In this document: positions 9,060 to 17,013 of the stretch, one piece after another
Numbering within the stretch: position 1 is the first letter of the stretch
Layout of the letters: each line of letters opens with the position of its first letter
From: Coptodactyla brooksi
Lineage: Eukaryota; Arthropoda; Insecta; Coleoptera; Scarabaeidae
Direction of reading: 5' to 3'
Length of the DNA stretch: 22,558 nucleotides
Assembly: GCA_033557675.1 (NCBI GenBank)
Contig: JAWQRM010000448.1
Span: 1 to 22,558 of the forward strand
The notes under the pieces: model-generated
Seen by the model: only the letters and a program-made list of their open reading frames with translations
Told to the model about the DNA's origin: nothing
Database searches by the model: none
Position numbers and translations under genes: made by a program

Positions 9060-9440
9060 GTCAGGTCTCTTCGGACGCAACATTCGTCAGGCGGCAGTAA
9101 ACTTTCATCCACCTCGGTTGCCCAGAGAGCAGTCGATCTGTTCCCTTTTGTTCATCCCCAAGCGAACGAGGAGCCGTCGTCGAGCCAGACCGGACTCGTC
9201 CATTCATATGCCGTATATTTCCATTATGGAAACCGGCCTTGACAAAAATCACGGTCCTTTCGAGAGCGATAAATCGCGCGGAAAATGCATCACGCTGCGG
9301 ATTTTTGCGCAAGCAGATAACCATCGCGAGTTGGTTACCCTGGCGACGAAAATAAGCCCTCCTGGAGTGCTCTGCGATCTAATTGGGTTTTACCCGCTCC
9401 GTGATCGGAAGCGGATCTCAAAATGTAGCTAGAAACAGGC
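9060..9440. other. GC/CpG-richer island, possible conserved non-coding element
   Basis: It is compositionally distinct and CpG-rich, with open frames on both strands (104 codons on plus to 9432, 87 codons on minus) and no recognisable domain in either. AT-rich binding-type words (CATATGCCGTATATTTCCATTATGG, split by CpG blocks) sit in its centre. Because both strands are open and neither has splice context, I favour a non-coding island. Confidence 0.35.
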
Positions 9441-9559
9441 GATAATTGTCGGAAAGTTCCGGCAGTATATCTGCAGAAAGTGATAATTTATTATCCATGC
9501 GCTGTGATCAATAGTTTTAACTATAGTTCATTTTTTGAAAAGGAGTGAAAAGAAGGAGT
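9441..9559. other. Short linker
   Basis: AT-rich sequence between the island and a repeat copy, with no supported feature. Confidence 0.4.
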
Positions 9560-9800
9560 GACAAAAATCCTATTCCAATACTGCGAAATCCTTCAGAACC
9601 CGATTCGTACAAGAGGCTATGGCAAACAAGCGTTTTCGACCAACCTTTCACAAGATTTCGAAATAATCCCAACTGCACAGGCCTCTTCAGAGAAAAATTC
9701 TATGAGCAAACCACCAACAGATCACTTACGTGATTATCGTGGAAAAGAGGACCCTGAAAGAATCAAATCTGCTTATATAGCGAAAATCTGGAAGAACAAC
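9560..9800 (-). mobile_element. Recurrent element, diverged 5' module, minus sense
   Basis: ACTGCACAGGCCTCTTCAG, TCACTTACGTGATTATCG and GTGGAAAAGAGGACC match the plus strand at 15560-15640, which itself is antisense to the element. The GTAAGT complement lies at 9724-9729. It is joined head-on to a plus-sense 3' module starting at about 9805. Confidence 0.65.
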
Positions 9801-9804
9801 TAAC

Positions 9805-10080
9805 TGAAATAAACTACTTTTTGTTGATGATCGTTTGGAACGAGGTACTATTTATTATCTGCAAAGGGTTGCATTAACTATAAGTTGATATCTACTGAAT
9901 CAACTATGAATAATCTATTATTAACGCTGCTTATATACTAATTATTGAAGTGAATGAGCTGCTACCTCAGCAACTTTCAGTGGATCACGGTGAGCGTTTA
10001 TTGTTTACTGCATTCTCGACCTACTAATGACCGTGTGTATTTATCGAGGCCTAACCTTACACTCGATCCACCACAATTTT
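9805..10080 (+). mobile_element. Recurrent element, 3' module, plus sense
   Basis: AATAAA lies at 9808-9813, followed by the TATATACTAATTATTGAAG block, the hairpin (9948-9975, with mismatches) and GCGTTTATTGTTTACTGCATTCTCGACC. It reaches the family end, ACACTCGATCCACCACA, near 10076. Confidence 0.8.
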
Positions 10081-10114
10081 CCGCTTACAGACGAAAAACG
10101 CATAACAAGTATTC

Positions 10115-11030
10115 AAGTAACAAGCTTTACTCACAAACTCGTTGATTGCTAGAGTAGGGAGTTGGTTTGCATGCAAAACGATTTCTATTTGCTTTGGTTA
10201 CACTTTTAGAAGACACCATTTCTGTTTTTATGCAAATTTGATTATATTTTGTATTTGCTATGTTACCATTTATATTTGGTTATCAATACGTGTTATTGTG
10301 GTTCTCTTGGAAGATTTTTCTTTTATATTCCTCAAATATTTGAAATAAAACCTTGTCATTGATTTATTTATTATTGTTATGATATTGTGGTACTCTTGGG
10401 AGAAGATTTTCCTTGTTTATCGAAGGCGTTTCGTTTTTGTCATATTTCAGGTGGATTGCAAGTGTAGAGTACACCGGTACGAAAACATGGCGCTCATCCT
10501 TACATCTCTTATGACCTACCCCGTCTCCACTTGTAGCGGGCCGGAGCCTGGTGTATTCTGTGTAGTCCAGAGGTTGACATCCTCCAAGAGAGAAGGTCTA
10601 GTGTTTGTATTTGGATTATGGTGCTGGTATGTTTATTCATCCTCACAGTTAAATAGCTAACTGCTGGAATGAACCTAATCCTTTATTAATATGGCCACGA
10701 GGAAATAAACTACTTTTTGTGGTGGTTGTTCCTTTGAGACGAGGTACTTTATTTGTTCTTCGATGAGGGGTTGTACTACTATGAATACATTATCACTAGT
10801 GAATTCTGAATCAACTATGAATCCATGTCTACTATAAACTGAATTCTGAATACATTCTGAATTATGAATAATCTATTATTAACCTAGCGCCGCTTATATA
10901 CTAATTATTGAGGTGATTGAGCTGCTGCCTCAGCACCTTTCGGTGGGTCACGGTTAGCGTTTATTGTTTACTGCATTTTCGACCTACTCATGACTGTGTG
11001 TGTGTTTATCGAGGCCTAAATCTGCTAAAA
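10115..11030 (+). mobile_element. Recurrent element, long copy lacking the 5' promoter part, plus sense
   Basis: It starts with CTCGTTGATTGCTAGAG, passes the GGTTTGCATGCAAAACGATTTC block, an acceptor-like CATATTTCAG (AG at 10449-10450), the exon module, AATAAA (10704-10709), repeated GAATTCTGAAT words and the hairpin (10911-10938), and ends near TCGAGGCCTAAA. It mirrors the minus-sense copy at 12878-13960 almost throughout, so the two form a long inverted pair. It is shorter than that copy by an internal stretch of roughly 100-200 bp between 10230 and 10330. Confidence 0.85.
10451..10660 (+). other. Open exon-like stretch inside the recurrent element
   Basis: After the acceptor-like TTTCAG, a frame stays open from the GTGGATTGC start to a stop at 10658-10660. 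Residues include VDCKCRVHRYEN, then STCSGPEPGVFCVVQ. An ATG in good context (AAAACATGG, about 10487) lies in frame. The minus copy at 13300-13466 keeps the same frame but has GTG at that ATG. The 20881 copy also keeps CTGPEPGVFCVV. The second subfamily (6086, 8264) is frameshifted. I do not recognise the peptide and cannot say it is made. Confidence 0.4.
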
Positions 11031-11659
11031 AGAAATTACAAAAAGTTGTTACAGTTTCAGTTTCTTTTGTTTCTAACCTATTTTCCTATCCTAATAATCC
11101 TATCGTTAATCGGGATCAAAATACTATATATCTATATATCTGTGGCTTTTCCCACTTTTTTTTATCATCATTCATTGCAAGTATCTCAGCTGTGCGTCTA
11201 GGGCTAAAGCTGATCGATAACTTATCTTAAAAAAATATAATAATTTACGTGACCTTTGTCACAAACACATTACCCGACTTAATAATTATCTATATTTTCT
11301 CTTGAAGCACTAATCCCTAATCCAATACTCTACATAATAACCCTAATAACCCTAATCTAACCTAATGTGATGTGCTTTTTTTCTTCCAGCTTAGACATGC
11401 ATATTGTATAAACAAAAAAAAAATAAAATCTAAAATTGTTCCATTAATAACTAATAACCCCCCTTTCTAACATCCTAACCTAAGACCTCGTCCTTATGTC
11501 ACTTCGCCACAGTTTTTCGCTGAAGATGGTGGTCTGCGCTGGCACCTCTTTGCCTTTGTCCCTTGGGTTGGTTCCCTCACCGTCGTTGCTGCCTCTTGTC
11601 TTCGCCATCTCGCCTTCTTCGCTGCTGGTCCTGTCCGTTTTGCTACTGTATACACTAGG
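11031..11659. other. Unassigned sequence between repeat copies
   Basis: It contains degenerate CCCTAAT/CCTAA words at 11340-11366 and a pyrimidine-rich, GC-richer patch at 11495-11650. That patch's 60-codon plus frame is a run of Leu/Ser/Pro without a recognisable domain. No gene is supported. Confidence 0.4.
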
Positions 11660-11885
11660 AATTAACTGTGAATTCTGAATACATTGTGAATCAATACTGA
11701 ATAATCTATTATTAACCTAACGGCGCTTATATACTAATTATTGGGGTGACTGAGCTGTTACCTCAGCAACTTTCGGTGGGTCACGGTTAGTGTTTATTGT
11801 TTACTGCATTCTCGCTGTAAACCTACTAATGACTGTGTGTGTTTATCGAGGCCTAACCTTGCACTCGATCCACCACACATCGACC
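11660..11885 (+). mobile_element. Recurrent element, 3' module, plus sense
   Basis: GAATTCTGAATACATTGTGAAT leads into the TATTATTAACCTAACGGCGC block, the hairpin (11744-11771, one mismatch), TGTTTACTGCATTCTCG and the terminal GCACTCGATCCACCACA (near 11880). Its 3' end agrees with the copies at 9805 and 12878 and so helps define the element boundary. Confidence 0.82.
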
Positions 11886-12129
11886 TAAGGCAAAAGAAAA
11901 CAACTTTTTCAAAAACAAGTCCAACGATTGTCCACGGTTAAACGAAGAAAGTTGCTGAAGAATATTACTACAACCAAGAGTCAGAAGAGCATCTGGCAGC
12001 AGAGCATGGTTCTTGAACATCATCTCCTAGTCCAAAAAGTTAGAAAAATCAGAAATGCAGAAAACTTGCAGTAGTAATTTTGTAGCAAAAATTGTAAAAA
12101 TGGGAAACTTTAACTCGTATTTATCTTTT
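11886..12129. other. AT-rich linker
   Basis: I see no supported feature. The plus frame that starts at 12055 and runs into the adjacent GC-rich island has no recognisable domain. Confidence 0.4.
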
Positions 12130-12690
12130 CAGGGAATACTACTGACGAACGCAGAAAGGTTTCTAAAACCTATTTCTTTTAAAATAGCTCCCCGACGAAC
12201 TCGTCGACTTTTCAGCACATCGGAGGTCCTCACCGCGACTCTATTCTTGCCGATACGAAGAGATATGGCAGTGAGTCACGTCAAAGTTCTCCCATACGTC
12301 ATGCATCCGTCGAAGCGGCGTTCAAACCGCGAGATGCCCCAGAAACTGCCGGAAACAAGTACCGAACTAATTCCAGAAACGTTCATAACTCAAAACTACC
12401 CCCCTTTCCGTTTCCCCCCCTTCCCCCGGCCCCCGTGACGGATCGCAGGCAATTTCTAGCGTTTCCATCTTTTTTTCGCGACTTGCACAACTTTGTCGAG
12501 TTATCTCTAACTTACTACGTTCGCGCGGGTCCGAAACTTCTCCCGTCCGTCGCTCAGGAAACTTTGATTTATTATTTAAAAAATTCGAGAGAAATCGCGA
12601 GAGCGATTCCTCAGTATTTCTGTCCTTGGCGAACGTGTACAACTTCCTTGCGCGCGACGGTTGGTTTTGCTTGGTTAAATATGCAAAATT
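12130..12690. other. GC/CpG-richer island, possible promoter or conserved element
   Basis: CpG density is high from 12190 to 12660, with GTCGACT and CGACGAACTCGTCG palindromic words and a pyrimidine tract at 12399-12434. Overlapping open frames on both strands carry no familiar motif. It might be a CpG-rich promoter or regulatory island between the inverted repeat copies. There is no TATA-to-exon arrangement I can defend. Confidence 0.35.
12399..12434 (-). other. Potential G-quadruplex motif on the minus strand
   Basis: The plus strand has four C runs of 6, 7, 5 and 5 within 36 bases. The minus strand reads G5-CC-G5-AA-G7, which satisfies the usual G3N1-7 rule because the G7 run can supply two tracts, and a G6 run follows. 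It is the only such motif I noticed in this AT-rich window. Confidence 0.65.
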
Positions 12691-12877
12691 AGCAGCTGCT
12701 GAAGTTGGAAATTTTCAAGTTATTCCGGAACTTCGTGTTTACTGAAAATATTTTACATACGAGACCTATTAAAGTTACCAGTGAATTAACTGAAATTCCG
12801 CAATCTACGGAGCAGAATTGTAGCGTTAAATATAAGTTATAGAAATGATTAAGCGTTTCAGATTCTGTTGCCAAGGA
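12691..12877. other. Short unique linker
   Basis: No feature is supported. It lies between the GC-rich island and the terminal end of the full-length repeat copy. Confidence 0.4.
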
Positions 12878-14370
12878 TCGAGTGCAAGGTTAGGTCCCGA
12901 TAAAAACACAGCCATTAGTAGTTCGAGAATGCAGTAAACAATAAACGCTAACCGTGACCCATCGAAAGGTGCTGAGGCAGCAGCTCAGTCACCTCAATAA
13001 TTAGTATATAAGCAGCGCTAGGTTAATAATAGATTATTCATAATTCAGAATGTATTCAGAATTCAGTTAATAGTAGACAAGGATTCATTGTCGATTCAGA
13101 ATTCAGTAGGGATAATGTATTCATAGTAACAATCCCTCGTCGAAGAACAAATAAAGTACCTCGTTTTAAAGGAACAACCACCAAAAAAGTAGTTTATTTC
13201 ACCGTGACCATATTCATAATGGATTAGATTCATTCCAGCAGTTAGCTACCTAACTGTTAGGATGAATAAACGTACCACGTACTACCACCAAAATCCAAAT
13301 ACAAACACTAGACCTTCTCCCTTGGAGGATGTCAACCTCTGGACTACACAGAATACACCAGGCTCCGGCCCGCTACAAGTGGAGACGGGGTAGGTCCTAA
13401 GAGATGTAAGCTTGAGCGCCACGTTTTCGTACCGGTGTACTCTGCACTTGCAATCCACCTGAAATATGACAAAAACGAAACGCCTTCGGTAGATAAGAAG
13501 AACCTTCTCCTAAGAGTACCATAATATCATAACAATAATAAATAAATCAATGACAAGGTTTTATTTCAAATATTTAAGGAATGTAAAAGACTGGGACTCA
13601 CGTAAGTGTACTGAAAATGATTGTACTGAAAATTGAAAATCGCGACAAGAAACACAAAGAAAAGAGAACAGAAAAATCTTCTTCCAACACAACCACAATA
13701 ACATGTTAATAACCAGATAATATAGCAAATACAAAATATAATCAGAATGACATAAAACTAAATGTTATCTGTAACAATATATTCTAATACTTGAACACTT
13801 CCAATCAAACTACGCGCCAACATATAGCAAATGTGGTTATCTGTGATCGTTACGATCGAAATTCGCATAAAAACAGAAATGGTGTCTTCTAAAAGTGTAA
13901 CCAAAGCAAATAGAAATCGTCTTGCATGCAAACCAACTCCCTGCTCTCGCAATCAACGAGTATGTGAGTAAAGCAAATCTACTAATTAGGATATATCTTG
14001 TTCTCTTAAATTTCAATGACAAAATCTGCTGTTAAAAGTTTTAAAAACAAATTATAGTGAAATCTCTCCTTCAGGTCGAAATCGGGCAAAAGGATATGAA
14101 GATCTCTCCAGATTAATCTGACAGAAGTCGTATAGACGTCGCAAAAATTCCAAACCAAAAACAGCGAAACGTCAAGGCTTCCCAAGGCTTCGAAAAAGAT
14201 CCAGCTTGCACAGGCTCCTCTATAGAGAAAATTCAACAACGTAATGCCATTCATTTACTTACATGTCTGACGTGGAAAAAAGGACCTCCGAGGAAAGAGA
14301 AAGCTTTTATGGAGAAAAAAAACAGGAAATGGAAGTTGCCAACCTAAGACTACACTGGAGGGATTAATAG
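12878..14370 (-). mobile_element. Most complete copy of the recurrent element (about 1.5 kb), minus sense
   Basis: In sense order (high to low coordinate): GTGTAGTCTTAGGTTGGCAAC (edge near 14360), a degenerate TATA (CATAAAAG, 14304-14311), a GTAAGT site (14257-14262), the CGTTGATTGCGAGAG block (near 13955), an acceptor-like ATATTTCAG|GTGG (13456-13471), the exon module, AATAAA (13193-13198), GAATTCTGAAT words, the hairpin (12967-12994) and the terminal GCACTCGATCC (12878). I see no reverse transcriptase, transposase, integrase or helicase coding, so it is non-autonomous or gene-like. Termini beginning TGT and ending near CCACCACA elsewhere would fit an LTR, but paired LTRs and a primer site were not found. 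Confidence 0.8.
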
Positions 14371-15090
14371 CAAGAAAACAAATAAAATTACCGACAACGC
14401 CATCTACCACGATACAGCGCAAACTTGAATAGCAGATATATTGTATAGCAGTATGGGGTGGATAGTAGCACTGGTTTACAGCGCATATTTAAAGCGCAAT
14501 ATTTACAGCGCAACATACCGTGGCCATATGACTGGAAATATATCCAGATGATAAACAATTCACTTCTTTGGCGTGCCTGTTAATACACTAGGTGCATTCA
14601 ATTCAACGAACTTCTGTAGCATAGCTTTCCCCTTGTCTGACCGCAGTGCACTGAATTACAATTCTAAGCTGAATGCAGAGCATGTTCAGGCTGTACAGGT
14701 CAAGTTAAATTGAAGGCAGGTAAAGCAATTCCAGTTCCATCTGAAGTAAGACCGAAGTGTAAATGGAGATAGTGAACATAGGAAATTACCAGCAAAATAG
14801 TAAATACATTAACGATGAACACATGCCAGTATCGATTTTAATACGCCGCCATTGTAACCTATTCCGTATTCAATATGTTTGCTACAATGAATTTACACGA
14901 ATCAATGCTTTCGCATCCGTTGTTGGGCATGTGAATTATTGAACAGCCGTTTTTGCATGGTAAGTGTGTTGTATTCAATGCATTGTATATGGCCTTTGTT
15001 GCTGAAAGTAATGCCTTGACAATGTATTTTAATGTAATGGTGGCTTTCGGATAGAAATATTTTCATGCTAATCTGTCAACAGTTAAATAT
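14371..15090. other. Gene-free sequence left of the tRNA relic
   Basis: It includes a short internally repetitive patch (ACAGCGCA/TTTAAAGCGCAATA words at 14475-14515). The sequence to the right may hold the body of a decayed SINE linked to the tRNA-like part at 15095-15170. I see no exon. Confidence 0.45.
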
Positions 15091-15094
15091 TAAT

Positions 15095-15170
15095 AATCAG
15101 CACGATTCGAACCTGCGAAATTCCGCTTTCATGGCAGACACTCTACCTGTGGATTATCTGATGAATATCA
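15095..15170 (-). pseudogene. tRNA-derived relic (SINE head or tRNA pseudogene)
   Basis: On the minus strand a perfect B box, GGTTCGAATC (15104-15113), lies downstream of a GGTAGAGTG A-box half (about 15139-15148). Between them TCTGC and GCGGA can form an anticodon-like stem around a 7-nt loop. The T stem has one mismatch, the expected U33 is replaced by A, and no convincing acceptor stem closes the cloverleaf. It is therefore not a working tRNA. A tRNA-derived SINE is likely, but a matching second copy in this window is lacking. Confidence 0.6.
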
Positions 15171-15214
15171 GCTGAAAACCAGGTATCCCGAAAAAATGAA
15201 GATACACACCACAT

Positions 15215-15323
15215 GATAAGGGATGTCATTTCTAATATCAATAATCGATAAAGTTAGGAAGGGTTGGGTTTTGACAGTTAGTTTCGTATTCAGTCATATT
15301 AATTCCACTTACCTTGCAAGCTT
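15215..15323 (-). repeat. Duplicate of the oaf exon end and 5' splice site (distal copy)
   Basis: This segment repeats 15826-15971 with modest divergence and lacks about 37 bp found in that copy. On the minus strand it ends the shared part with AAGCTTGCAAG|GTAAGTGG, the last coding bases and donor of the oaf exon, then intron sequence with AACCCTTCCTAACTTTATCG. It lies in the downstream intron, on the far side of a repeat insertion. Confidence 0.85.
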
Positions 15324-15725
15324 AATAAATGTAAACAAAGCAAAGAGAAATCGCTTTACAAGTAATTCAACTCTTTTACTCTCGCAATCAACGACCTTGT
15401 GAGTATTGAAAATCTACTACTATGGATGAATTTCGTTCTTGTAATAACTTAATCTCACCAGATTAATCCGACAGAAGTCGTATGGACGTCGCAAAAATTC
15501 CAAACCAAACAACGAAACGTCAAGGCTTCTCAAGGCATCGAAAAATCCAACTTACACAGGCCCCTCTGTAGAGAAAATTTAACAACGGTACTGCCACTCA
15601 TTCACTTACGTGTTCACCGTGGAAAAGAGGACCTCCGAGGAAAAGAAAAACGCTTTTATAGAAGAACAGGAAATAGATGTTACCAACCCAAGTGGACACT
15701 GGAGAACAACGATTCCCAACAGAAG
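15324..15725 (-). mobile_element. Recurrent element, 5' module, inserted in the oaf intron, minus sense
   Basis: TATAAAAG lies at 15653-15660, the GTAAGT complement at 15604-15609 (44 nt downstream), the ACAGGCCCCTCTGTAGAG and GACGTCGCAAAAATTCC blocks follow, and it ends with ACTCTCGCAATCAACGA and AAACAAAGCAAAGAG. It sits between the two copies of the duplicated exon-end segment. It is an antisense-proof match to the copies at 14000-14370, 18690-18840 and 19300-19510. Confidence 0.8.
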
Positions 15726-15770
15726 AAACAAAGTGAAATGACAATCAAAAAAAGATCAGACAGAAGGTAA

Positions 15771-15787
15771 GGTGTAATCATTACACC
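15771..15787. repeat. Short palindrome
   Basis: GGTGTAA-TCA-TTACACC is a perfect 7-bp inverted repeat between the inserted element and the proximal duplicated segment. Confidence 0.6.
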
Positions 15788-15825
15788 TACATCGAAAATA
15801 GTACTCAGCTCCTCTCCGGAACGAA

Positions 15826-15971
15826 GATAAGAGATGTCATTTTTAATATCAACGATCGATAAAGTTAGGAAGGGTTGGGTTTGACAGTTATACATCATTT
15901 TATGAGTATATACGAGTTTTACAGTTAGTTTTGTATTCAGTCATATTTAAATCCACTTACCTTGCAAGCTT
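15826..15971 (-). repeat. Duplicate of the oaf exon end and 5' splice site (proximal, functional copy)
   Basis: It contains the true exon end and donor (AAG|GTAAGT, exon end at 15961) and the first ~135 bp of intron. The same sequence recurs at 15215-15323. Single-base differences scattered over both copies show that the duplication is not recent. Confidence 0.85.
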
Positions 15972-16279
15972 GACCAGATTTTGATATCTTCGTATCGCGT
16001 GTAAGTACTGTCAGCAGCTTCAGCACACATTTCAACTACGTGCGGCGATATCACCGCCGATTTTTTCAGGATAACCGTGTGGTCCATGCTGTAATTCGTC
16101 CTCCCTTTATCCTCTTCCGGCAGCCTAATAGTCCCCGGATTTTTCTGCCTTAATTTCGACATTGCGTCTGACGGTATGAACGCATCCCTCGGTGTGTGAA
16201 ATATGAAGCACATCACCTGATACTGGCTTTGACCTCTCTCTTCCTCGCCCAGGACCAGAGCTTTCAGGATTTGAACTTC
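15961..16279 (-). CDS. oaf: Internal exon of out at first (OAF), minus strand
   Basis: The 106 codons plus 1 base begin at a phase-0 acceptor (TTTGTTTCAG|GAA) and end at a consensus donor (GCAAG|GTAAGT). The encoded peptide matches the conserved core of OAF proteins of flies and vertebrates: LKALVLGEEERGQSQYQ (residues 5-21), a CF pair at 24-25, IPSDAMSKLRQKNP (35-48), PEED-G (54-59), SPH (78-80), MCAEA (84-88) and YTR-EDIKIW (93-102). There are no internal stops. OAF is a secreted-type protein. Its biochemical role is poorly defined; the Drosophila gene lies beside dpp and responds to its enhancers. The signal-peptide exons (right) and the C-terminal cysteine-rich exons (left) are not visible in the window. 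The family assignment is firm. The exact exon edges rest on consensus sites. Confidence 0.93.
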
Positions 16280-17013
16280 CTGAAACAAACGCACCGTGCA
16301 AAAATTGAGATTTGGTAATGGTGGAAATTAACAGATTACAATTGGGCGGCGTAGAAAGATCTATAAGTACACTAGAGAAAATACCAGTGGAAATAAAATA
16401 GAGCGAATGGCGACAAATGATATATCGACTCTGCATTTGTTGTCGAGATGCGGAAAGCCTGACTCCGTACAAAGAGCACAAAGGAAAACTGATAACGATT
16501 ACTTTGGGTTTGCTTCCGGCAACCGATTTTTCCTTACGTAATATCGCCGAATCCTGTTATTTGTGGAGGATCTTCAAGACATCTTCAGATTAATAATTTC
16601 GTTTTCATTTACTAAAAATATTTGCTAAGCCAGATAAGAGGATTAAACGATTTACTACTTTGTTAAAATAGAAGGAGTAGTACATGTTTCTTATTAGGTG
16701 GCATGAACAAATTGTTCATTTCAGAAGACGACGTTTTCAATAGTTTCGTTTTTATATGCTATAAATGTTTACTATTTTGTTGAAATAAAACGGTTTTCAG
16801 AGTGGCCGTAAACATGCAAGAGATAGCAAGTCGTAAAGATAACACGATATTTGAATGTGTAATCATTTTTACTCCTATTACGCTTTTATGACTGGACGTT
16901 CTGGCGTCTCATGACTTCGTTCATGAGTTGCTAGAGATCGCGTAAAAATACCAACTTAAGAATAATGTTTTCACTATTTGATGTTGTCGTAGTAAATGCT
17001 TTTGGAAATTCCA
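16280..17013. other. Probable 5'-side intron of oaf, no features seen
   Basis: It follows the acceptor upstream on the minus strand, with a pyrimidine-containing tract and AATTTTTGCACGG before the AG. Open frames that run out of the exon in shifted frames (to 16481) are shadows. I found nothing that looks like the preceding oaf exon. Confidence 0.5.

Noticed and set aside
9061..9432. Opposed open frames in the 9060-9440 island
   Set aside because: Both strands are open because of composition. Neither has a known domain or splice context.
11340..11366. CCCTAAT/CCTAA words resembling arthropod telomere repeats (TTAGG)n
   Set aside because: There are only a few degenerate units with irregular spacing. 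CTAACCTAA words also occur inside the recurrent element.
12137..12165. CTGACGA on the plus strand, checked as a hammerhead
   Set aside because: No GAAA box or stem II follows.
12055..12692. 127-codon and 85-codon plus frames and a 91-codon minus frame
   Set aside because: They overlap in a CpG-rich, stop-poor island, with no recognisable domain and a homopolymer-like Pro-rich end over the C runs.
12878..14370. Recurrent element as a Helitron
   Set aside because: The hairpin is about 100 bp from the end rather than near a CTRR terminus, and no TC start is seen. The class is left open.
15157..15180. CTGATGA followed by GAAAAC, checked as a third hammerhead on the plus strand
   Set aside because: The bases between the boxes cannot form a stem II, and there is no stem III or cleavage triplet in place.
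16125..16481. 118-codon minus frame overlapping the oaf exon
   Set aside because: It is a shifted frame of the OAF exon that continues into the intron. Only the OAF frame shows family motifs and agrees with both splice sites.
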